This document shows, piece by piece, positions 5,832 through 11,716 of a DNA stretch of 11,716 nt. Source of the stretch: ZLKRG08 sp051006515 (GTDB lineage Bacteria; Actinomycetota; Actinomycetes; Nanopelagicales; Nanopelagicaceae); assembly GCA_051006515.1 (NCBI GenBank), contig JBPCTD010000016.1, positions 1 to 11,716 on the forward strand, in the 5' to 3' direction. A program made the position numbers and the translations under genes. How positions within the stretch are numbered: position 1 is the first letter of the stretch; every line of letters starts with the position of its first letter. The notes below the pieces were generated by a model. The model searched no databases and was not told the origin of the DNA. It was given only the letters and a program-made list of their open reading frames with translations.

Positions 5832-7187
5832 ATGAATCTCAGCGTTGAGCAGTTAAAGAAAGATGTAGCTGACGGCACCATTGATACCGTCGTAGTTGTA
5901 ATGACCGATATGCAAGGTCGCTTAGTTGGAAAGCGCATCTCGGGCCAATTCTTCTTAGATGAAATTCTCAAGCACGGCACCGAAGGTTGTAATTACCTAT
6001 TGGCCGTAGATGTCGACATGAACACCGTAGGTGGATACGACATGTCTTCATGGGATCGCGGCTACTCTGATTTTGCGATGATTCCAGATATGTCAACGCT
6101 TCGTTACATTCCTTGGCAAGATGGCGCTGCGATGGTTACTGCAGATGTGCAGTGGCTTGATCACACAGATGTAGTTGCATCACCTCGCCAAATTCTGCGC
6201 CGCCAAATTAAGCGCTTAGAAGAAGCAGGAATGAAAGCATTTGTCGGTACTGAACTTGAGTTCATCGTCTTTAACAATACTTATGAAGATGCTTGGAATA
6301 AGCGTTATCGTGATTTAACTCCAGCAAATCAATACAACGTGGATTATTCGATCCTTGGTGGTTCCAGAATTGAACCATTGCTTCGTGCTATTCGTTTGGG
6401 AATGACTGGCGCTGGCATGTATGTCGAATCTGTAAAAGGCGAGTGCAATTATGGTCAGCATGAAATTGCTTTCAAATACGATGAAGCACTTAAGACTTGC
6501 GACAACCATGTCATTTATAAGAACGGCGCTAAAGAAATTGCATCTGATATGGGTTATGCACTTACCTTTATGGCAAAGTTCAACGAACGTGAAGGAAATT
6601 CATCTCATATCCACTGCTCATTCCGCGGCTTAAATGGCGAAATGGTTTTGGCAGATGATAAAGATAAAGAACACGGTTTATCCGAAGTCGGTCGCCATTT
6701 CCTAGCTGGCATGCAAGCTCACTTGCGCGAACTTTCATTGATGTGGGCGCCAACTATCAATTCATATAAGCGTTATCAGCCAGGATCTTTCGCGCCAACT
6801 GCAATTCGTTGGGGCCGCGATAACCGCACATGTGCCCTACGTCTTGTAGGCCATGGTCAATCACTTCGCGTAGAAAATCGCGTACCTGGTGGCGATGTAA
6901 ATCCTTATCTTGCAGTCGCCGGAATGATCGCTGCAGGTTTAGATGGAATTAAGAACAAGTTGCCACTAGAACCAGCTTTCGTTGGCAATGCATATGCATC
7001 TGATTCAGAATTCGTGCCACACACCATGGAGATGGCGCAGAAACTCTGGTCAGAAAGTGCATTCGTTAAAGAGGCATTTGGTGAAGAGGTACAGAAGCAT
7101 TACACCAACATGGCCCAAGTAGAGATTGAAGCGTATGGCAAAGCTGTCACTGACTGGGAGCTAATCCGTAACTTCGAGCGCTACTAA
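5832..7187 (+). CDS. Glutamine synthetase-family gamma-glutamyl-amine ligase (PuuA/GlnA3/GlnA4-like)
   Basis: The protein has 451 residues with the beta-grasp N-terminus (TDMQGRLVGKR, 25-35) and the catalytic fold of glutamine synthetase. Metal and nucleotide residues appear as E141 and E143 in GTELEFIVF, E204 in KGE, E211 in GQHEI, H259 and H261 in SSHIHCSF, R314 in SYKR, R332 in WGRDNR, and E348 and R350 in VENR. The sequence style (NSYKRYQPGSFAP, WGRDNRT, VPGGDVNPYLA) is that of ligases that join glutamate to an amine using ATP, such as gamma-glutamylputrescine or gamma-glutamylethanolamide synthetases, rather than the ammonia-using enzyme. Flanking oxidoreductases and a hydrolase-like amidotransferase support this. 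The substrate amine is unknown. The Shine-Dalgarno is weak (AGGGA, 5815-5819, 12 bp from the ATG). Sixty bases separate it from the ALDH gene. Confidence 0.87.
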   Translation: MNLSVEQLKKDVADGTIDTVVVVMTDMQGRLVGKRISGQFFLDEILKHGTEGCNYLLAVDVDMNTVGGYDMSSWDRGYSDFAMIPDMSTLRYIPWQDGAAMVTADVQWLDHTDVVASPRQILRRQIKRLEEAGMKAFVGTELEFIVFNNTYEDAWNKRYRDLTPANQYNVDYSILGGSRIEPLLRAIRLGMTGAGMYVESVKGECNYGQHEIAFKYDEALKTCDNHVIYKNGAKEIASDMGYALTFMAKFNEREGNSSHIHCSFRGLNGEMVLADDKDKEHGLSEVGRHFLAGMQAHLRELSLMWAPTINSYKRYQPGSFAPTAIRWGRDNRTCALRLVGHGQSLRVENRVPGGDVNPYLAVAGMIAAGLDGIKNKLPLEPAFVGNAYASDSEFVPHTMEMAQKLWSESAFVKEAFGEEVQKHYTNMAQVEIEAYGKAVTDWELIRNFERY

Positions 7188-7204
7188 AACTAATGATTTA
7201 GTTT
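7187..7204 (+). repeat. AT-rich hairpin at the end of the ligase gene
   Basis: AAACTAA (7187-7193) and TTAGTTT (7198-7204) form a perfect 7-bp stem with loop TGAT, beginning on the last base of the ligase stop codon. It is AT-rich and weak, without a T-tract, so transcription probably continues into the ALDH gene. Confidence 0.4.
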
Positions 7205-7246
7205 CAAAAGGTAAATTTAAGGCGAGTAGAAAAAGGTAACGTAAAG

Positions 7247-8623
7247 ATGTCAACAACATACGATGTGATTAACCCTGCCACTGGCAAAGCAATAAAGCAG
7301 ATCAAAGAGGCTTCAGTTGAAGAGACCGATGCGATTATTGCGAAAGCTGCTGAAGCATTTAAGTCTTGGCGAAATGTCACTCCGTATGATCGTGCAAACC
7401 TTTTACGTGCTTTCTCAAATAAAGTTCGCGAACATCGCGAAGAGTTAGCGCAGTTAGAAATTGATAACTCTGGCCATACTCGTGGCAATGCGCTTTGGGA
7501 AGCAGATAACGTAGCTAATGTTTTGAATTACTACGCAGGCGTGCCAGAGCGTTTATACGGCCGCCAAATTCCGGTAGCAGGTGGCGTCGACATTACATTT
7601 AAGGAACCAATCGGCGTTGTTGGAATTATTGTGCCCTGGAATTTTCCAATGCCAATTGCAGGTTGGGGCTTCGCAGCAGCGCTAGCAACTGGTAACACTG
7701 TGGTGTTAAAGCCAGCTGAACTAACACCGCTTACCGCAATTCGATTAGGCGAATTAGCGTTAGAAGCCGGTATTCCAGCAGGTGTATTAAATATTGTTCC
7801 TGGTAAAGGCAGCGTGGTGGGTAACCGCTTTGTTACCAATCCATTAGTGCGCAAAGTTTCATTTACTGGTTCAACTGCAGTTGGTAAATCAATTATGGCG
7901 GGCTGCGCTGATCAAGTTAAGCGTGTGACGTTGGAACTTGGTGGCAAGAGCGCAAATATTATTTTTGCTGATACGGATATCGAAGCTGCTGCAAATGCGG
8001 CACCTGGTGGAGTTTTTGATAACGCCGGACAAGATTGCTGTGCACGCACTCGTATTTTGGTTGAGAAAAAAGCATTTGATAAATTCATGGAACATTTCGA
8101 GAAGGCAGTTAAAGCATTCCGCTGCGAGGATCCAAATCTTGATACCGCCGGAATGGGCCCATTAATTTCAAAGAAGCAGATGGATGTAGTTACTTCTTAT
8201 ATTGATGACACTTCTGATTCAAAAGTCGCATTCCAAGGAAGCGCTAATCCATCAGGCGATGGTTTCTGGGTGCCACCTACAGTGTTGCTACCTAAAGATA
8301 CAAAAGCTAAAGCTTGGCAGGAAGAGATCTTTGGTCCGGTCGTTGCAGTATTGCCATTTGAAGATGAAGCAGATGCTATTGCCAAAGCGAATGATTCGAT
8401 TTATGGATTATCTGGATCTATCTACACCAGCAATTTAGGTAAAGCACTTCGTGTATCTCGCGCAGTTGAAACCGGAAATCTTTCAGTTAATTCGCACTCA
8501 TCTGTTCGCTACTGGACACCATTTGGTGGCTTTAAGCAATCAGGTTTAGGTCGCGCGCTTGGTCCAGATTCGTTAGATATGTACACTGAAACGAAGAACG
8601 TATTCTTCAATCAGGAGATGTAA
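7247..8623 (+). CDS. NAD(P)-dependent aldehyde dehydrogenase (PuuC/BetB-like)
   Basis: This is an aldehyde dehydrogenase superfamily enzyme of 458 residues, slightly shorter than the common 475-500. It oxidises an aldehyde to the acid through a thioester on cysteine. Motifs are PWNFP (130-134) with N132, K155 in LKPAE, FTGST (206-210), the general base E230 in LELGGK, the catalytic C264 in AGQDCCAR (next to a second Cys, C265), and E360 in EEIFGPV. Within the cluster it most likely oxidises the gamma-glutamylated aldehyde, as PuuC does in E. coli. The start is ATG at 7247 with AAAAGG ten bases upstream. Its TAA (8621-8623) directly touches the stop of the opposing alcohol dehydrogenase, with no terminator in between. 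Confidence 0.93.
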   Translation: MSTTYDVINPATGKAIKQIKEASVEETDAIIAKAAEAFKSWRNVTPYDRANLLRAFSNKVREHREELAQLEIDNSGHTRGNALWEADNVANVLNYYAGVPERLYGRQIPVAGGVDITFKEPIGVVGIIVPWNFPMPIAGWGFAAALATGNTVVLKPAELTPLTAIRLGELALEAGIPAGVLNIVPGKGSVVGNRFVTNPLVRKVSFTGSTAVGKSIMAGCADQVKRVTLELGGKSANIIFADTDIEAAANAAPGGVFDNAGQDCCARTRILVEKKAFDKFMEHFEKAVKAFRCEDPNLDTAGMGPLISKKQMDVVTSYIDDTSDSKVAFQGSANPSGDGFWVPPTVLLPKDTKAKAWQEEIFGPVVAVLPFEDEADAIAKANDSIYGLSGSIYTSNLGKALRVSRAVETGNLSVNSHSSVRYWTPFGGFKQSGLGRALGPDSLDMYTETKNVFFNQEM

Positions 8624-9790
8624 TTAGCGGCTGGTTAGTGCCAACGCTGAATTGAAAGCTTCAACGACTTCGTCTTTGCTCCATGGCTTTGGCGCTTGAG
8701 TAATGAAGAAGTCTTTGAGCGCGATATCAGCTAGTTCATCAATATCTTTTGCTTCAAATCCAAGGCTAGATAGCACTGGGAAGTTAAGTTCCTTCAAGAT
8801 TTGGCGAACTTTATTGATTACGCGCGAACCATCTTTGGTGCCATCTGCAGGAAGTCCCATGGCATCAGCAATTCTTTCCATCTTCTCTGGCACTACACGA
8901 GCTTCGCGAGTAAGAGTTTCAACTAAAACTAATCCGATTGTTAAACCATGAGGTACATGCTTTAAGCCACCGATTGCTTGGCCAAGTGAGTGTTCCGCGG
9001 TGCAATCTGAGATGTTCATGGTTAAACCAGCCATCATTGAACCAGCTGCCATATTTGCACGAGCAACTTTGTCGTTGCCATCTTTAAATGCAGCAACTAG
9101 CGCTGGAGTCATCATGCGCACTGCTTCGTAACCGATTGCATCTCCAATAGGTGTCGAGCACTTAGCGATAATTCCCGCGATTGCTTGGGCAAGTGCATCA
9201 ATACCGGTGTTTGCAGTCATTGATGGTGGCATGGAATATGTAAGAACTGGATCAACAAGTGCAACTTGTGCACGCAAATTTCCGTTTGCAATTCCTGCTT
9301 TACGACCAGCTTCAGGATCAGAGATCACTGAACCACCAGATACTTCAGAACCAGTTCCGGCAGAAGTTGGCAGTGCAATCAAAGGAATTGTTGGATTTGG
9401 ATAAACCGGCGCTTTTGATTGGAATTCACGGAAGGTGCAATTTAATTGTGCGCAAAGACGTGCAGCCTTCGCGGTATCAATTACTGATCCACCACCAAGT
9501 GCGATTACGGAATCACAACCAGCTGCTTTAAGTGCGCTGATGGCATCTTCGACCATTTGAATTGTTGGTTCACCAGCAGGCTTTTCAAAGATTGTAACGC
9601 TGGAAGTTGCTTTTAACTTTTCAATCAGCGCAGCGGCTGCCGGATTGAACTTTTCGATGCCTTCATCAACCATCAAGAATGGTTTCTTGCTTTCAACTTC
9701 TTTGATTACATCTGGCAGAGTCTCTGCGATGCCGTCTCCGAAGCGAACCTTTACCGGTAGATGATTATTGAATGCATGCATATTTTCCAT
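8624..9790 (-). CDS. Iron-containing (group III) alcohol dehydrogenase with His-to-Gln change at a metal ligand
   Basis: The protein has 388 residues, full length for the Fe-ADH family (FucO, AdhB, maleylacetate reductase). The dinucleotide site is GGGS (99-102), followed by PTSAGTGSEVSGGSV (141-155). FucO-type enzymes bind iron with Asp, His at +4, and two later histidines. Here D198, H267 and H281 are present, but the His at +4 is Q202, and the conserved second His in H-x3-H is Q271. A three-ligand site, as in zinc-type glycerol dehydrogenase, would still be possible. It could oxidise a gamma-glutamylated or free amino alcohol, or reduce an aldehyde. The start is ATG at 9788-9790 with AGGG seven bases upstream; a second ATG is three codons in. 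It lies 50 bp behind the amidotransferase and is probably cotranscribed with it. Confidence 0.9.
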   Translation of the reverse strand: MENMHAFNNHLPVKVRFGDGIAETLPDVIKEVESKKPFLMVDEGIEKFNPAAAALIEKLKATSSVTIFEKPAGEPTIQMVEDAISALKAAGCDSVIALGGGSVIDTAKAARLCAQLNCTFREFQSKAPVYPNPTIPLIALPTSAGTGSEVSGGSVISDPEAGRKAGIANGNLRAQVALVDPVLTYSMPPSMTANTGIDALAQAIAGIIAKCSTPIGDAIGYEAVRMMTPALVAAFKDGNDKVARANMAAGSMMAGLTMNISDCTAEHSLGQAIGGLKHVPHGLTIGLVLVETLTREARVVPEKMERIADAMGLPADGTKDGSRVINKVRQILKELNFPVLSSLGFEAKDIDELADIALKDFFITQAPKPWSKDEVVEAFNSALALTSR

Positions 9791-9840
9791 GTTTTTACCC
9801 TATCGCTTCTAGAGGTGCTTTTAAAGTTTTAGTTTCGCGG

Positions 9841-10575
9841 TTAAACGGGCTTAATTTCGCTAGTTGCGATGTGATCTAAGAAGTAATCGACTAAGTCCTG
9901 CGCCCGCTTATTAGCGCCAGTTTCTTCTGCTTTTGTCTGTTGGCGCAAGATTTCTACATTGAGCCCTTCGCCTTCAATCTCTTCTGGACCACCATCCATC
10001 TCTAGCCAGCAATCTAAAACTTCCAAATCAATTTCAGGATGAAATTGCAATCCCAGAGTACGACCCATTACGAAAGCTTGTGAGGCAATCGGTGTGCGCG
10101 CTAATTCAGTAGCATTTGGTGGAACTTGAAAACGATCCCAGTGATATTGAAACCACGGTCCGTTAGAGATGATTTCTGGGTAATCCGTCATTACATAGTG
10201 CCAACCAATTTCACTTCGAGGTGCACGAGAAACAGATCCACCAAGGGCGCGCGCCATTAATTGGCCACCAAAGCAAACTCCGAATATTGGTTGACCGGCA
10301 TTATGTGCAGCAGTTACTCGCTCTAATTCTGGCAATAACCAATTACCAATTCGTTCATCTTCCCAAACACCCCAAGGTGAACCCATTGGAACAATTACGT
10401 CGTACTCTGAAAAATCTGGCCATTCAACATGCACATTTGGATTATCAAAATTATGTTCTTCGACGACTGGCATACGAACTACTTCATAGCCACGATTCTT
10501 AAATGCGCGCCAGAGCGGACCACTTAAAGTTACGTGATCGTGTTCGATAAAAAGTGCGCGTTTAGACATTTTCAA
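9841..10575 (-). CDS. Class I (type 1) glutamine amidotransferase-like hydrolase
   Basis: The protein has 244 residues with a single class I amidotransferase domain of the GMP-synthase-like type (COG0518 style). The catalytic triad is C101 in the nucleophile elbow GVCFGGQ, H179 and E181 in LQFHPE. HWDRF (145-149) is also typical for stand-alone members. No synthase domain is attached, so it probably hydrolyses a gamma-glutamyl amide. Beside the gamma-glutamyl ligase and ALDH it would release glutamate from the oxidised product, the PuuD step, although PuuD is a C26-type hydrolase and this is a different branch. The start could be TTG at 10573-10575 (GGAAG six bases upstream) or ATG two codons later, where spacing is 12; proteins of 244 or 242 residues result. 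The Fe-ADH gene follows after 50 bp. Confidence 0.88.
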   Translation of the reverse strand: MKMSKRALFIEHDHVTLSGPLWRAFKNRGYEVVRMPVVEEHNFDNPNVHVEWPDFSEYDVIVPMGSPWGVWEDERIGNWLLPELERVTAAHNAGQPIFGVCFGGQLMARALGGSVSRAPRSEIGWHYVMTDYPEIISNGPWFQYHWDRFQVPPNATELARTPIASQAFVMGRTLGLQFHPEIDLEVLDCWLEMDGGPEEIEGEGLNVEILRQQTKAEETGANKRAQDLVDYFLDHIATSEIKPV

Positions 10576-10798
10576 ATTCTACTTCCCCCAGGATTCTCTT
10601 TGAAATTAGGGGTATAGTGAGCGCAATAAATGAGTTAAGTAATTCAGGAACTAAGGCGGTAGCAAATTGTGTAGCCCAGTTAAGTGCGAAAGATGTGGCA
10701 AGGTCACTTGGTCTGGTTGCGGCCAACATATCGAAGAGGCGCTTGAGGGATTTTCGGACGACCAACTCTGTAAGTGTCCTGCTTAATTTCTCGCTCAT
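10562..10798 (-). CDS. Possible small protein upstream of the amidotransferase (unrecognised)
   Basis: This 78-codon ORF starts MSEKLSRTLTELVVRKSLKR and ends EVEFENV. The ATG (10796-10798) has AAAGG seven bases upstream, a good Shine-Dalgarno. It overlaps the amidotransferase start by a few bases, as coupled genes do. The peptide is Leu-rich, with a charged N-terminal half and a hydrophobic stretch near LLNSFIALTIPLI, possibly amphipathic or membrane-associated. Against it: three of five arginines use AGG or AGA, only 28 bp separate it from the helicase ATG, and the opposite strand has an equally open frame (10617-10805, GTG start). No family was recognised. Confidence 0.3.
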   Translation of the reverse strand: MSEKLSRTLTELVVRKSLKRLFDMLAATRPSDLATSFALNWATQFATALVPELLNSFIALTIPLISKRILGEVEFENV

Positions 10799-10826
10799 TG
10801 TCTGACCTTTAAGGTTCAATTCGGGT
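10576..10826. other. Divergent region between amidotransferase and helicase
   Basis: These 251 bp separate two diverging genes. Both strands are open for over 60 codons, but codon use is unlike the neighbours, with AGG, AGA, ATA and CGG frequent, so much of it may be non-coding. TATAGT (10613-10618), whose complement reads ACTATA, could be a -10 element for either direction. TTGGTC (10708-10713) can pair with GACCAA (10760-10765). No known structured RNA was recognised. Confidence 0.45.
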
Positions 10827-10860
10827 ATGGCTAGGCACGGGTCCGGAATTGAATCCGGGC
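10815..10860 (+). repeat. Overlapping hairpins around the helicase start codon
   Basis: TTCAATTC (10815-10822) matches GAATTGAA (10846-10853) over 8 bp and would place the ATG in the 23-nt loop. GG (10813-10814) and CC (10855-10856) extend the stem across a bulge, covering part of the weak ribosome site. A competing fold, GTCCGGA (10841-10847) with TCCGGGC (10854-10860), has 7 pairs including one G-U and uses ATTGAA as its loop. Only one of the two can form at a time. Confidence 0.35.
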
Positions 10861-11716
10861 ATAAGTTAAGACGTCGCCCGGCACCCAAGCCTGATTACCA
10901 ACTATCCAAAGTTCAATCAGAAGCAGCCGCCCATCGCGGTAAACCTTTAATTATTTTCGGCGGACCAGGTTCTGGAAAAACAACAACAATCATTGAAGCG
11001 GCAGTATCTCGAATCAATGAAGGCCAAGATCCAAATTCAATTTTAGTTTTAACTTTTGGCCGAGAACGTGCCTCGGAACTTCGAGATGCGATTGCCTTAC
11101 GTACTTCGCAAACTATGTTAGAACCGCTAGCTAGAACTTTTCATGCGCTCGCATATTCCATTTTGAAAGCTGAAGGCCATAATCCAATTCTGCTTTCTGG
11201 CCCAGAACAAGAGAGTTGGATCAGACAGTTGGTAGAAGGCGTAACTTGGCCTGACGAATTAAAGCCAGCGCTAAATACTCGTGGCTTTATCCGCGAACTT
11301 CGCGATTTGATTTTGCGCGCTACCGAACGTGGCTGGAGCGCATCTGATTTAGCAAAGAATGGCCAACAATATAAAGAGGAATTCTGGGTTGCAGCTAGCA
11401 AGTTTTGGCAGAGCTACATCGGAACATTGATCCTTAATGATTCCGATCATGGAGAACCTAAAGAGCGGTTAGATTCAGCGCAAATAGTTTGGCGCGCTGC
11501 GCAAGTAACTGACAGTAAAAATAACTCGGGTTTTAAGAGTCAATTTAAAACAATTTTGGTAGATGAATTCCAAGAGAGCGATAAAGCGCAACGTGCGCTG
11601 CTTAAGAATTTAGCACCTAACGATTTGGTTATTGCAGTTGATGCACATAGCACCGTCGGCAGATTCCGTGGCGCTGATCCTGATGGTTTAGATGAAGCGC
11701 TTGCGCCTTATCTTGA
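10827..11716 (+). CDS. AdnA-like UvrD/Rep-family (SF1A) DNA helicase, 5' part only
   Basis: The first 296 residues of a superfamily I helicase are present and the gene runs off the right edge. Walker A is GGPGSGKT (45-52, K51), then LTFGRERASELRDAI (75-89), TFHALAYSIL (104-113), and motif II VDEFQE (245-250). The stretch WPDELKPALNTRGFIRELRD followed by LILRATERGW resembles AdnA, one subunit of the actinobacterial AdnAB helicase-nuclease that resects double-strand breaks; this is from memory, not a search. Motif III is degenerate: AVDAHSTVGRFRGAD lacks the usual Gln (xGDxxQSIYRFRGA) and Tyr. The only usable start in frame is ATG 10827, since a TGA lies upstream at 10803-10805; AAGG (10811-10814) is 12 bp before it. 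Expected partner genes lie outside the window. Confidence 0.85.
   Translation, partial: MARHGSGIESGHKLRRRPAPKPDYQLSKVQSEAAAHRGKPLIIFGGPGSGKTTTIIEAAVSRINEGQDPNSILVLTFGRERASELRDAIALRTSQTMLEPLARTFHALAYSILKAEGHNPILLSGPEQESWIRQLVEGVTWPDELKPALNTRGFIRELRDLILRATERGWSASDLAKNGQQYKEEFWVAASKFWQSYIGTLILNDSDHGEPKERLDSAQIVWRAAQVTDSKNNSGFKSQFKTILVDEFQESDKAQRALLKNLAPNDLVIAVDAHSTVGRFRGADPDGLDEALAPYL

Noticed and set aside
9841..10575. Calling the class I amidotransferase puuD
   Set aside because: The motifs are of the GMP-synthase-like branch, not the C26 gamma-glutamyl-GABA hydrolase branch; only the role is analogous.
10617..10805. 62-codon plus-strand ORF (GTG start) ahead of the helicase
   Set aside because: Rich in codons rare in neighbouring genes, no recognisable protein pattern, and opposed by a better-initiated frame on the other strand.
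10838..10862. tRNA T-arm-like sequence on the minus strand (CCGGATTCAATTCCGG)
   Set aside because: No acceptor, anticodon or D arm can be matched around it, and it lies in the helicase coding start.

Overview
The window looks like a compact, low-GC actinobacterial chromosome. GC is in the low 40s by eye, not counted. The evidence is a DUF222/13E12-type HNH protein, a helicase that resembles mycobacterial AdnA from memory, an ACT-type APC permease and a glutamine-synthetase-like ligase of the actinobacterial kind. These appear in AT-leaning DNA with short intergenic gaps and mostly TAA stops. Streamlined freshwater Nanopelagicales (acI) fit well, but the sequence alone cannot prove this.

Left block (1-3169, minus strand): an AT-rich, palindrome-rich non-coding stretch comes first. 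It is followed by a GNAT acetyltransferase whose last 25 residues are cut off by an in-frame TAG, a 508-residue DUF222-HNH protein with an internal cysteine cluster, and a class II glutamine amidotransferase. A 180-bp divergent region (3170-3349) separates this block from the next; it holds a stable hairpin, other palindromes and a possible 19-codon leader ORF.

Central block (3350-8623, plus strand): an APC permease, a strong hairpin, an SDR oxidoreductase, a gamma-glutamyl-amine ligase of the glutamine synthetase fold, and an aldehyde dehydrogenase. It meets head-on a minus-strand pair (10575-8624): a class I glutamine amidotransferase followed by an iron-type alcohol dehydrogenase. The two converging stop codons abut with no base between them.

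Taken together, the central genes read as a gamma-glutamyl catabolic pathway. The steps would be uptake of an amine, ATP-dependent gamma-glutamylation, oxidation to the acid, and release of glutamate by the class I amidotransferase-type hydrolase. This is the logic of the Puu putrescine pathway, but the FAD amine oxidase (PuuB) is absent and two alcohol-dehydrogenase-type enzymes are present. That points to an amino alcohol such as ethanolamine rather than a diamine. The substrate is inference.

Right edge (10576-11716): a 251-bp region with overlapping weak ORFs on both strands, then the first 296 codons of an AdnA-like UvrD/Rep helicase that runs off the window. No tRNA, rRNA, insertion sequence or CRISPR array was seen.
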